From positions 8,412,501-8,476,500 of the forward strand of contig NZ_CP041360.1 in NCBI RefSeq assembly GCF_006965485.1: a stretch of 64,000 nucleotides of DNA. Reading direction: 5' to 3'. This document shows positions 8,845-17,186 of the stretch, piece after piece. The notes beneath the pieces were generated by a model, which worked only from the letters and a program-made list of their open reading frames with translations, was not told the origin of the DNA and ran no database searches. Position 1 is the first letter of the stretch. Every line of letters begins with the position of its first letter. Origin of the DNA: Spirosoma sp. KCTC 42546. Lineage in GTDB: Bacteria > Bacteroidota > Bacteroidia > Cytophagales > Spirosomataceae. Both the position numbers and the translations under genes were made by a program.

Positions 8845-10107
8845 CTAAATCAGCCGTTTGAGGAAAAAGTGGGTTATTATTATCTGGCCATTTCGGCGTA
8901 CCAGTAGTGACACTTCTTTTCCTTCACCTTTCTGGAGAATTTTGTAGATGTCACTGATTGATAAATCTTTCGACGAGTTATTATTGACAAATAGCACTTC
9001 ATCTCCTTCTACCAGGCCAGCCATAGCTGCTGGTGAGCCGGAAAGGATTTTATCTACGTAGTAATTTCGGAAACTATCCCCCTTGGCCCGAAGCTCCATG
9101 CCGCTCATATCGTGTTCAAAGCTCTCGCGCATAAGCCGTTTGATGGGCTTCATAACAATGTACTGATCAGGGTAATTGAACGTAACATTGAACCGACGTA
9201 GTAATTCACAGCCTACATTACCCTGACGTTCAGGCATATTCACCAGCTTCATGCCAAATCCTAAGCTATCCGGAAAAGAGGCCAGAATGTTATCCATCTC
9301 ATACCGTCCAAACCGGATTTTCTGAATCCGACCTAGTGAGCCGTTGATGACCCCATTCAGGCCTCGTCCTAATTGAGCACGAATATTCTTTTCGGGAATA
9401 GGCATCGAAGCCGTACTGCGTGATCGATCAAGTAAAAGCGCATGACCTGCCCCAGTATCTAAAACAACCCGCAGCGGTAGTGACTTTGTACCATCGTATA
9501 CAGATAAGGCATCTGTATACGCCTTTGTATCCTGAATGGTGATGGGATAGCGGTCGCCTTTATGTTTGCGGTATTTATATTTATCGGGCTTCATAATCAG
9601 AAGCTCGCGCCGTTGAAAATCAACATTGACAACGAAGTTGGCAAAAATCTCGTACCCAAAGATTCCGTGAACCGGTGTCCCGACATACTCTGACAGTTTG
9701 AGTATGTCTTCATCTAAAATAACCAGGTTATGATGTGCGGCCTTCAAACCACCCATTGTCAGGCTGTTATTGATCGCAATGGATGCCGATAGGCTACCCC
9801 CTTCACCCGCCCCACTGATTTTGACTTTTCGAGTCAGCGTAAGTGGTTTCTTCTGTAGAGCGTCAGGGTCGGTGATAATGGTGTTGCTAACCCCCGTATC
9901 CAAAATGAAGTACAACGTATCTGACTCATTGATACGAACGGGTACAATGATCAGATTCGAGTGAAGTTGAAATGGAATGCGGGTCCAGGTACGATTCCCG
10001 GCAATAAAAAAACCGTATCTATCCTTATCAGGCGTGCGCTGAGGATCATCTCCTCGCGCAGCCAGGGAGGACAGTAGTAGTCCAAAGGCTAGTATCAGCG
10101 TTTTCAT
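8845..10107 (-). CDS. Secreted retropepsin-like aspartyl protease with PDZ domain
   Basis: The 420-residue protein starts with a signal peptide (MKTLILAFGLLLSSLAARG). It has two aspartyl-protease lobes in one chain, each with an Asp-Thr-Gly triad: Asp70 in FILDTGVSN and Asp217 in VVLDTGAGH. A C-terminal PDZ domain (about 335-415) carries the GSPAAMAGLVEGDEVLFVNN carboxylate-binding pattern. Retropepsins act as dimers, so two DTG lobes in one chain could form a complete active site. The location is periplasm or cell surface, and the substrate is unknown. It is convergent with the kinase gene. Confidence 0.8.
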   Translation of the reverse strand: MKTLILAFGLLLSSLAARGDDPQRTPDKDRYGFFIAGNRTWTRIPFQLHSNLIIVPVRINESDTLYFILDTGVSNTIITDPDALQKKPLTLTRKVKISGAGEGGSLSASIAINNSLTMGGLKAAHHNLVILDEDILKLSEYVGTPVHGIFGYEIFANFVVNVDFQRRELLIMKPDKYKYRKHKGDRYPITIQDTKAYTDALSVYDGTKSLPLRVVLDTGAGHALLLDRSRSTASMPIPEKNIRAQLGRGLNGVINGSLGRIQKIRFGRYEMDNILASFPDSLGFGMKLVNMPERQGNVGCELLRRFNVTFNYPDQYIVMKPIKRLMRESFEHDMSGMELRAKGDSFRNYYVDKILSGSPAAMAGLVEGDEVLFVNNNSSKDLSISDIYKILQKGEGKEVSLLVRRNGQIIITHFFLKRLI

Positions 10108-10345
10108 GTAGATTTATTTATTACATTAAAATTACGCATTTTTTTATCCGAATAACACAATAACTTATTGATTGGTTTATGGCGGTTATAAATGGTAAAA
10201 CAAGCATATAAGGGGTTCTACAAAATTTAGGCCGCGTGATGAAGAACACGTTCGGTTTAAAACCCCTAATTTCGCCGGGATTACCGAACAAATGGCCCGT
10301 TCGTTTGATTCAGAAAACTGATTTTGAACACCTTACTAATTTATT

Positions 10346-11110
10346 ATGCGGAAGAAAATTGTTGCCGGAAACTGGAAAATGAATAAAACAGCCGACGAAG
10401 CTCAGGCCCTGCTATCGGAGGTTATCAATATGGTTAAAGAGGAGGTTACGGGTGATGTAACGGTTGTATTATGCCCTCCTTCACTTTATCTGGCTACAGC
10501 GCAACAAGCTGTAACGGCTGGCGGCAAGGTTTCGATTGGCGCACAGAACTGCCATGAAAAAGCATCGGGCGCTTATACGGGTGAAATTTCGGCCCCAATG
10601 CTCCAGTCGATTGGCGTTAACTACGTGATTCTGGGTCATAGCGAACGACGTCAATATTTTGGAGAAACCAACGCCCAACTGGCCGAGAAAGTAAATAGCG
10701 CACTTCAATACGGTCTGGTACCTATTTTCTGCTGTGGCGAATCACGTGATCTCCGCGAAAACGGCGATTACATTGGTTTTGTAAAAGATCAAATTACGGA
10801 AAGCCTGTTCCACCTATCGGCCGAATCATTTGGCAAAGTGGTTATTGCCTATGAACCTATCTGGGCTATCGGTACTGGACTAACAGCATCCTCAGCACAG
10901 GCACAGGATATGCACTTTGAGTTACGCCAGCACATTGCCGGACAATACGGCGATACAGTGGCTCAGGATACATCAATCTTATACGGTGGCAGTGCCAATG
11001 CCCAAAATGCGGCTGAACTCTTCGCTCGCCCTGATGTAGATGGTGGCCTGATTGGCGGTGCATCACTCAAAGCAGCTGATTTTCTAACCGTTGTGAAAGC
11101 AGCTCAATAA
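10346..11110 (+). CDS. tpiA: Triose-phosphate isomerase
   Basis: A cytoplasmic glycolytic and gluconeogenic enzyme interconverting dihydroxyacetone phosphate and glyceraldehyde 3-phosphate. The 254 residues match the usual length. Catalytic residues are Lys11 (GNWKMNKT), His98 (ILGHSERR) and Glu171 (AYEPIWAIGTG); the phosphate-gripping YGGSANAQN and GGLIGGASL loops are present. A sequence TAATTTCG at 10267-10274 resembles the Bacteroidota -7 element with one mismatch. A perfect-looking long inverted repeat follows the stop. Confidence 0.97.
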   Translation: MRKKIVAGNWKMNKTADEAQALLSEVINMVKEEVTGDVTVVLCPPSLYLATAQQAVTAGGKVSIGAQNCHEKASGAYTGEISAPMLQSIGVNYVILGHSERRQYFGETNAQLAEKVNSALQYGLVPIFCCGESRDLRENGDYIGFVKDQITESLFHLSAESFGKVVIAYEPIWAIGTGLTASSAQAQDMHFELRQHIAGQYGDTVAQDTSILYGGSANAQNAAELFARPDVDGGLIGGASLKAADFLTVVKAAQ

Positions 11111-11115
11111 GTCAA

Positions 11116-11199
11116 TGGGTGAAGTAAGTATAGTGAGTGAAGTAAGGGGAGGCAGTGTACTCACTCCACCTCTTTCACTCACTACACTTACTTCACCCA
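11116..11199. repeat. Long intergenic inverted repeat with 9-nt period
   Basis: Arms 11116-11141 and 11174-11199 match over 26 nt with a single mismatch. The left arm and loop read as 9-nt words in succession: GTGAAGTAA, GTATAGTGA, GTGAAGTAA, GGGGAGGCA. The repeat lies between tpiA and the cupin gene, both on the + strand, starting 6 bp after the tpiA stop and ending 13 bp before the next ATG. Confidence 0.8.
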
Positions 11200-11212
11200 C
11201 TCAACATTAAGT

Positions 11213-11740
11213 ATGACCGCTGCTTACTACGTCCAGGCTTTCAACATGCTACCTCATCCCGAAGGTGGCTATTTCGCAGAAACGTACCGTTCTGCCGACG
11301 TAATTCCGCATACGGCTTTACCCGGTCGATTCGGTGGAGATCGGTCGTACAGCACAGCTATATACTTTCTGCTCGAAAGTCATCATATGTCAACCCTGCA
11401 TCGTATCCAGGCCGACGAGGTCTGGCATTTCTATACGGGTGGACCGCTGGAAATTTTCGTTATTTCGCCAACTGGATCGTTGAGCGTAATTCGCCTGGGA
11501 AACCGCCCAGATCAGGGCGAGGTGTTTCAGGCTGTTGTCCCGGCTGGGCACTGGTTTGGATCAAAGCCCATTGTGGATACGACTGTTACGAATATGGCCG
11601 TCAATGCAGCCGGTTTTTCCTTAGTTGGCTGTACCGTAGCGCCAGGATTCGATTTCAATGATTTTGAGATCGCTAATCGGGCCACGTTACTGGAAGAATT
11701 TCCTCAACACCGGGCAGTAATCGAGCTGCTAACTACCTAA
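11213..11740 (+). CDS. Cupin protein, DUF985 family
   Basis: The 175-residue protein matches the Cupin_5/DUF985 family. It opens with MLPHPEGGYFAETYRS, continues with YFLLESHHMSTLHRIQADEVWHF split over two strands, and has a late PAGHWFGSKP motif. His residues in these motifs probably form the cupin metal or ligand site. Family members are cytoplasmic and mostly uncharacterised, some being linked to sugar epimerase-like folds. The 3' end overlaps the convergent DUF4097 gene by 8 bp. The product is well recognised as a family; the activity is not known. Confidence 0.85.
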   Translation: MTAAYYVQAFNMLPHPEGGYFAETYRSADVIPHTALPGRFGGDRSYSTAIYFLLESHHMSTLHRIQADEVWHFYTGGPLEIFVISPTGSLSVIRLGNRPDQGEVFQAVVPAGHWFGSKPIVDTTVTNMAVNAAGFSLVGCTVAPGFDFNDFEIANRATLLEEFPQHRAVIELLTT

Positions 11741-12803
11741 AATTCACGTTCCCGAATTTAGAGACTACCCGTACTTTAGTGCCGGAACCACTCCCTACTG
11801 TGCCAATATACTGCTTCGTTAATCGCGGCCCACGGTGGTTGTCACTATCAGTTGGCTGACTTTTAAAATGCATCGTTGACCCCGAATCATAATTAAAGTT
11901 GCCATAACTAACAGTCACATTGAAGTCGCAGTCGTTATTATGGTCCATTGGCAGAGCTACTGACGAATACGCGGCCTGGATATCAACGTTATCGGCGGTT
12001 TTCAGGAGCTGATCGATACGAAAGCCCCCCGAAAATTCGACTTTTATTTTTCCAGACTCGCGAAGTGTACCGATTTTGGCACCTGAATAATTAATATCGG
12101 CATCTAACTTACCTACATCCCCGATGTTCATCTTCCCAAACTTATTGGTCAATACCAGCACATTTGCCCGCGAAAGTTCGAGGTTTCCATAGGCCATATC
12201 TACTTTCCCCTGCCCGAAATTTCCGATGTCTGCTTTGCCGTAAGCTACATCTATATCAATCTGGCGGCCAGTCAGCTCCTCAGCACTAAAATTACCGTAT
12301 CGGCTATAAATAGTTAATGGAGCCTGAAACGCAGGAATATTTGTGTTACCAAACTTATTTCGAACGGTCAACGCATTCTGTTTGGGCATCATTACGTCAT
12401 AATTAATCTTGACGTAATTGCGATCGCCATTATCTTTCCATTTCCCCAAACTCCAGTTTGAGACCGTATTCTGGCTGAAATGGGTGCGAACGAGAATCTG
12501 ATCACCGGTTCGTTTTTCTTCAATAGATACAGCATCTAAAAACCTCTGCACCCGTTCGTCAGAGTCCGAATTAGCCAGAATCGTGATCTGGACCCGGATT
12601 TCACTTTTATCCCAAAGTCCAATCTTGACTTCGCCAAATTGATTGTCAACGACCAGTTGATCCTTACTATCTACATCAAATAGTTTGATAATCGTCTTCT
12701 TCTTTTCAACGGTACTTTCATTCACCCCGACGTCAATCGGTTCCCCGGCCCAGGAGAAGATAGGGCCAAGGCAGATCAAAACACTATACAGGACTCGCTT
12801 CAT
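11733..12803 (-). CDS. DUF4097-family beta-strand repeat envelope protein
   Basis: This 356-residue protein begins with a signal peptide (MKRVLYSVLICLGPIFSWAG). The rest consists of repeated short strands ending in Asn-Lys-Phe-Gly or Tyr-Gly (DNQFGEVKIG, RNKFGNTNIP, TNKFGKMNIG, SKFGNVNF), the right-handed-helix-like pattern of the DUF4097/putative adhesin family. The ATG chosen is the one preceding the signal peptide and overlaps the upstream anti-sigma-like gene by 20 bp, indicating translational coupling. In Bacteroidota such proteins often sit behind ECF sigma genes, as here. Likely exported; function unknown. Confidence 0.78.
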   Translation of the reverse strand: MKRVLYSVLICLGPIFSWAGEPIDVGVNESTVEKKKTIIKLFDVDSKDQLVVDNQFGEVKIGLWDKSEIRVQITILANSDSDERVQRFLDAVSIEEKRTGDQILVRTHFSQNTVSNWSLGKWKDNGDRNYVKINYDVMMPKQNALTVRNKFGNTNIPAFQAPLTIYSRYGNFSAEELTGRQIDIDVAYGKADIGNFGQGKVDMAYGNLELSRANVLVLTNKFGKMNIGDVGKLDADINYSGAKIGTLRESGKIKVEFSGGFRIDQLLKTADNVDIQAAYSSVALPMDHNNDCDFNVTVSYGNFNYDSGSTMHFKSQPTDSDNHRGPRLTKQYIGTVGSGSGTKVRVVSKFGNVNFR

Positions 12804-13410
12804 TGGTTTGTTGTTTAATGCGCTGAATAACACGCAACTGTTCATTAAGCAGATTAATCTGGAGTTGTAGATTCTGAATCATAGCCTGAATCAACACTTC
12901 CTGATTCGGATTTTGGGGAAAATCCGCTTTCAGCGACTGGTATGATTTTTCCAGCCGATCAAGGTCGGTCGCGAATTCCTGATACAAAGCCGGATTACCT
13001 TCCGTCATATGTTTCAGTTCAGCGCGTTTATCGTCAATTAGCCGGGTGTATTGCACCACTTCTTTGGCATAAGTCGGACTAGCAGCTACAATAGCTGGCT
13101 GATGCGTAACGCCATATTGCTGGTTCATGTATAGAAAGCAACCTGCTAACAACAATACCGCAATGGAAGCAGCTACACGCCAATCCAGCGTAGGCCAGCC
13201 TATTTGCCTCCCCCCATTCAAAGGCCGGTTGTTATGAACCTGTAAAAACGGCGAAGCGATATTCAGGCCTGCCTGCTCAGGTTCTGGTTTGTCCAGACTG
13301 GATTTGTCAAGGCCCGCTTCTATCCTTTTCCAAAGATCCAGCGAGGGTTCTTTGTCATCAAAGGCTTCGTGGTTATCCCGTACAAAGCGTTCAAGTTTAT
13401 CCTTTTTCAT
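12784..13410 (-). CDS. Single-pass membrane protein, probable anti-sigma factor
   Basis: The 208-residue protein has a soluble N-terminal ~75 residues (MKKDKLERFVRDNHEAFDDK, then SLDLWKRIEAGL). One membrane helix follows at about 77-93 (AASIAVLLLAGCFLYM), then a charged, largely helical coiled-coil C-terminus. It lies directly downstream of an ECF sigma gene and upstream of the DUF4097 gene, the usual place of the cognate anti-sigma factor. The N-terminal DxxEPSxxLWxRI pattern recurs in Bacteroidota sigma-linked membrane proteins. No zinc-binding anti-sigma motif is seen, so the role is inferred from position and topology. Confidence 0.6.
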   Translation of the reverse strand: MKKDKLERFVRDNHEAFDDKEPSLDLWKRIEAGLDKSSLDKPEPEQAGLNIASPFLQVHNNRPLNGGRQIGWPTLDWRVAASIAVLLLAGCFLYMNQQYGVTHQPAIVAASPTYAKEVVQYTRLIDDKRAELKHMTEGNPALYQEFATDLDRLEKSYQSLKADFPQNPNQEVLIQAMIQNLQLQINLLNEQLRVIQRIKQQTNEASPV

Positions 13411-13482
13411 ATCAGCATCGACTTCCTTCGGGGTTGTCGTTCTTTTGGGTACTCATTGGCCTGTTCCAGTAGTAACAGGCTT

Positions 13483-14094
13483 TTATAGTAATTCTAGTAA
13501 TCGTTTTTTCCCTCGTAAATATTGTGTTCTCGATGTGGTTTCGCTAATGTTCAATACGTTACCAATTTCTTCATGATCATAGCCTTCAAACAAATACAGT
13601 GATAACACAACCCGATAGCCTTCTGGCAGCAGTTGCATGGCTCGCCGGACCCGCTCTACTTCTAACTGAACACCGTCTTCGTCATAAGGCTCCGTGTCGG
13701 CAAAGTCGGGGCCATCATCTTCGCCAAACCGGTGTGACTCCAGATCTACTAACTCTAACCGTCGGCTGCGCAGATGGTTAATAGCCCGGTTCACAACAAT
13801 CTGCTTTAGCCAGGCACCAAACGTACTCTGCCCCCGAAAGGAGTTAATATGACTAAACGCATCCATAAAAGCCTCCTGCAGGACGTCTTCGGCTTCGGCT
13901 TCATGATTCAGAATCCGCAGGCAGACGTTATACATCGCCTTTACGTAATGCTGGTAAAGTTCATACTGAGCCCGGCGCTCGCCCTGCTGGCAGCGTTTGA
14001 CCAATTCAGCATGACGGTCAGGATACGGCGATCCGACATTTCGGTTCGATTCCAACAGGTTCAGTGGCTCGGTATCGTTTCTAGTAGATTGCAA
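13483..14094 (-). CDS. RNA polymerase ECF sigma factor
   Basis: This sigma-70 family protein has region 2 (ELYQHYVKAMYNVCLRIL, DVLQEAFMDAFSHI, FGAWLKQIVVNRAINHLR) and region 4 (LPEGYRVVLSLYLFEGYDHE followed by EIGNVLNISETTSRTQYLRGKKRL). There is no ATG before region 2. The frame opens with a TTG codon immediately after an in-frame TGA, so a TTG start (203 residues) is the best option. It heads the operon with the membrane protein and the DUF4097 protein. Probable autoregulated envelope response; the target promoters are unknown. Confidence 0.85.
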   Translation of the reverse strand: MQSTRNDTEPLNLLESNRNVGSPYPDRHAELVKRCQQGERRAQYELYQHYVKAMYNVCLRILNHEAEAEDVLQEAFMDAFSHINSFRGQSTFGAWLKQIVVNRAINHLRSRRLELVDLESHRFGEDDGPDFADTEPYDEDGVQLEVERVRRAMQLLPEGYRVVLSLYLFEGYDHEEIGNVLNISETTSRTQYLRGKKRLLELL

Positions 14095-14220
14095 TCAGGA
14101 GAAAGATGCAGGAAAGTTAAAGATGTTGCACAATAATTTAGAAATTTTCCGCGTTTCTGCATTCGCTCGCTGTAAGCGCTGTTTTTCTGTATATTAGACA
14201 TAAATTTTACTCCTTTGTCC

Positions 14221-14664
14221 ATGTACGAACAAAAATATAATCCGCCATTTCTGGTTCATGATGACGGCACCAATTCACCTTATGACCATCAGCGGATCAT
14301 TAGCAAATTAACGTTTGAATTAGGGCTCCTGTATTATCACAAGCAGACAATACCATTTATTCCACTTCCTAAAACCCCATTAGATGAAGGACCGGGATAT
14401 CCGGCACCTGACGTAATCCTATTTGATGAAAAAGTGGAACAAACTCGTGTCATTATTGAAGTTTGTACAAACCGTAGTGCTAGGACTGATTTACGCAAGG
14501 TTATTCGCTTAATTGAAGAAGGCGATTACGGCTTTCTTGAAGGCTTCGTTTACAATTACAAAACATATGAATGGCTTCGTTATCGTAAGGGCGATGGAGG
14601 AGCCGCTACTGCATCATCATTTTCAGAGGTGATGGGGGTCGATTTGGGCCCAATGTTACAATGA
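14221..14664 (+). CDS. Hypothetical protein, possible Uma2/PD-(D/E)XK-like fold
   Basis: A 147-residue soluble protein. It shows YPAPDVILFD followed by TRVIIEVCTN and DLRKVIRLIEEGDYGFLEGF. The order Pro-Asp, Glu-Val, then a downstream Lys is reminiscent of the Uma2 group of restriction-endonuclease-like folds, but the classical catalytic Lys next to Glu is Cys here. The ATG is preferred to a TTG two codons upstream. It stands alone between the divergent sigma gene and pcrA and is more A+T-rich than its neighbours, which could mean recent acquisition. Function not assigned. Confidence 0.6.
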   Translation: MYEQKYNPPFLVHDDGTNSPYDHQRIISKLTFELGLLYYHKQTIPFIPLPKTPLDEGPGYPAPDVILFDEKVEQTRVIIEVCTNRSARTDLRKVIRLIEEGDYGFLEGFVYNYKTYEWLRYRKGDGGAATASSFSEVMGVDLGPMLQ

Positions 14665-14787
14665 GTTTGTTACAGCGATTTTATTAATTCGGTACACCAT
14701 CTCCCCAAAGATACCCATTTTTGACGCGCTCCCCTACCAAATTTTTTCCTACTTTTACTTGTTATAGAAGGAAGAGGAACGAGCCTA

Positions 14788-17082
14788 ATGGTTGATTATA
14801 TTTCTGGATTAAATGAACCCCAGCGGGAAGCCGTCATGCACGGCAATGGCCCACTGATGATTATAGCCGGTGCCGGTTCGGGGAAAACCCGTGTACTGAC
14901 CTACCGCATTGCCCATTTGATTGAAACCGGTGTTGACCCATTTCGGATTCTGTCGCTAACCTTTACTAACAAGGCTGCGGGTGAAATGCGAAATCGGATT
15001 GAGAAAGTGGTGGGAACGGAAGCCCGTAATATCTGGATGGGGACTTTCCACTCCGTGTTTGCCAAGATTTTACGCATCGAAGCCAAGGCGATTGGCTATA
15101 CCAGCAATTTCTCCATTTACGATACCGACGATTCAAAGTCGCTGTTGCGAAGCATTATTAAAGAAATGGCGCTGGATGATAAGGTCTATCGCGTTAACAG
15201 TGTGTTCGGACGGATTTCGGGTGCTAAAAACCGGCTTATCGGTCCCGACGACTACATTAATAACTCGGTGATTCAGGCCGATGACGAGTCGGCACGGATG
15301 CCGCATATTGGCAAGATTTATAAGCAATACGCACTCCGGTGCTTTGCGGCCAATGCCATGGATTTCGATGATCTGCTGTTTAACACTAATGTGTTATTCC
15401 GCGATCACTTAGACATCCTGAATAAATACCAGCACAAATTTCAGCACGTGATGGTCGATGAGTTTCAGGATACCAACGTATCCCAGTATCTCATCACGCG
15501 AAAGCTGGCAGCTGTTCATCAGAATATTTGTATTGTTGGTGACGATGCGCAGAGTATTTACGCATTCCGGGGTGCCAACATCGAGAACATTCTGAATTTC
15601 CAGCGCGATTATGGCAAAGAAAACGTCAAGATCGTAAAGCTGGAAGAGAATTACCGGTCAACCAATACGATTGTACAGGCAGCAAACTCCATTATTGCCC
15701 GTAATAAAAATCAGTTAGAAAAGCATGTCTTCACGTCCAATGAAGAAGGCCCCCTGATTGACGTGATCAAAGCGTCGTCGGATAACGAAGAAGGCCGTTT
15801 GGTGGCATCAGCCATCTTTGAGGCTAAGATGAACGAATCGCTGGTCAACAATGATTTTGCGATTCTATACCGTACCAATGCGCAGTCGCGGGCCTTTGAA
15901 GAAGCCCTTCGCAAAGTGAGTCTTAAGTATCGTATTATTGGAGGCTTATCCTTTTACCAGCGCAAGGAAATTAAAGACCTGATTGCTTATCTACGCTTTG
16001 TGGTCAATCAGCAGGATGAAGAAGCGTTCAAGCGGATTATCAACTTGCCCAAGCGCGGTATCGGCGACACGACCGTTGCCAAAATAAGCGTGATTGCTGC
16101 CGAAAAACAGGATTCGGTCTGGGAGATTGTTGCCGAAATCAGTAAGCACGTTGCGGGCCGGTCGGCTTTCGCCATTGAGGGGTTTGCCAATCTGATCAAA
16201 AGCTATAAGCTTTTGCTCGATCAGAAAGATGCGTTTGAGGTGGCTTCACACATCGCCAAAACGTCGGGCCTACTGAAAGAACTCTACGATGACAAAACGG
16301 TTGAAGGCCTAGCTCGTTACGAAAACGTGCAGGAGTTATTGAACGCGATCAAGGAGTTTGTTGATAATCAAGACAATGAGGATAAGAGTCTTGGCGCGTT
16401 CCTGCAATCCGTATCGCTACTCACCACCGCCGATGAGAAAGAGGATGACGGCGATAACGACCGAATAACGTTAATGACTATTCACGCAGCCAAGGGACTG
16501 GAGTTCAAGAATGTGCATATCGTTGGCCTGGAAGAAGATCTATTCCCCAGCCAAATGATGCTCGAAAGCCGGAATGATCTTGAAGAAGAACGACGCTTAT
16601 TCTACGTAGCCATTACACGTGCCGAAAAACGCCTGACCGTATCCTACGCCGAAACCCGTTATCATTACGGCCGGTTGAAGATGTGTGAACCAAGTCGGTT
16701 TCTGTTGGAAATCGATCAGAAATACATGAAGCAGTCGAAGCAACGGTCGGCACCGAGTCGGCTGGATTTTGACCGGCCCGAGCGCGATCGCAGCGAAAGC
16801 ACGTCCACCGGTTCGATGGCCTTTGTCCGTTCACTAGCGCAGAAAACCGCCCAGCGGCAGGCTCCGCAACAAGCCGTTACCCACACGCCCTCGGCTGACT
16901 TTGCTCCTACCAGTACGGCAGACCTTGCCTCCGGGCAGCGCGTTGAACACGCAAAGTTTGGTTTCGGGACAGTTAAGAGTGTAGACGTAAACGGTACGGA
17001 ACGCAAAGCCACTATTCAATTCGAACAAGCAGGCGAAAAGGTGCTGTTGCTAAGTTTCGCGAAGTTACGTGTCGTGGCTTAG
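14788..17082 (+). CDS. pcrA: ATP-dependent 3'-5' DNA helicase, UvrD/PcrA type
   Basis: The 764-residue superfamily 1A helicase has a Q-motif (LNEPQREAVMHG), Walker A GAGSGKT at 28-34, motif II VDEFQDTN, motif III GDDAQSIYAFRGA, motif V TIHAAKGLEFKNV and motif VI RRLFYVAITRAEKRL. The C-terminal ~50 residues (ASGQRVEHAKFGFGTVKSVD) form the Tudor-like module of PcrA that contacts RNA polymerase. The role is DNA repair, replication-fork maintenance and transcription-coupled repair in the cytoplasm. Length and domain order match PcrA. It is followed by a perfect 21-bp stem. Confidence 0.93.
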   Translation: MVDYISGLNEPQREAVMHGNGPLMIIAGAGSGKTRVLTYRIAHLIETGVDPFRILSLTFTNKAAGEMRNRIEKVVGTEARNIWMGTFHSVFAKILRIEAKAIGYTSNFSIYDTDDSKSLLRSIIKEMALDDKVYRVNSVFGRISGAKNRLIGPDDYINNSVIQADDESARMPHIGKIYKQYALRCFAANAMDFDDLLFNTNVLFRDHLDILNKYQHKFQHVMVDEFQDTNVSQYLITRKLAAVHQNICIVGDDAQSIYAFRGANIENILNFQRDYGKENVKIVKLEENYRSTNTIVQAANSIIARNKNQLEKHVFTSNEEGPLIDVIKASSDNEEGRLVASAIFEAKMNESLVNNDFAILYRTNAQSRAFEEALRKVSLKYRIIGGLSFYQRKEIKDLIAYLRFVVNQQDEEAFKRIINLPKRGIGDTTVAKISVIAAEKQDSVWEIVAEISKHVAGRSAFAIEGFANLIKSYKLLLDQKDAFEVASHIAKTSGLLKELYDDKTVEGLARYENVQELLNAIKEFVDNQDNEDKSLGAFLQSVSLLTTADEKEDDGDNDRITLMTIHAAKGLEFKNVHIVGLEEDLFPSQMMLESRNDLEEERRLFYVAITRAEKRLTVSYAETRYHYGRLKMCEPSRFLLEIDQKYMKQSKQRSAPSRLDFDRPERDRSESTSTGSMAFVRSLAQKTAQRQAPQQAVTHTPSADFAPTSTADLASGQRVEHAKFGFGTVKSVDVNGTERKATIQFEQAGEKVLLLSFAKLRVVA

Positions 17083-17086
17083 ATAG

Positions 17087-17137
17087 ATCAGCGTATATAG
17101 TGTGACCTTTATTAAGGGTCACACTATATACGCTGAT
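17087..17137. repeat. Perfect 21-bp inverted repeat after pcrA
   Basis: Arms 17087-17107 and 17117-17137 are exact complements with a 9-nt spacer. The stem starts 5 bp after the pcrA stop and could terminate or stabilise its transcript. Only a short TTTC follows, so it is not a classical intrinsic terminator. The arm sequence (ATCAGCG...TGTGACC) is not shared with other repeats here. Confidence 0.8.
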
Positions 17138-17186
17138 TTCATCGTTTTCTTCTTTTACAGTATCCCCACTCACCTTTCATAATCGT

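Noticed and set aside
10201..10345. Structured leader of tpiA
   Set aside because: Only weak, non-nested complementarity (AGGGGTT with AACCCCT) was seen; insufficient for a feature.
11155..11661. Open frame of 168 codons on the + strand overlapping the cupin gene
   Set aside because: It lies in another frame of the recognised DUF985 gene and in the inverted repeat; no family resemblance.
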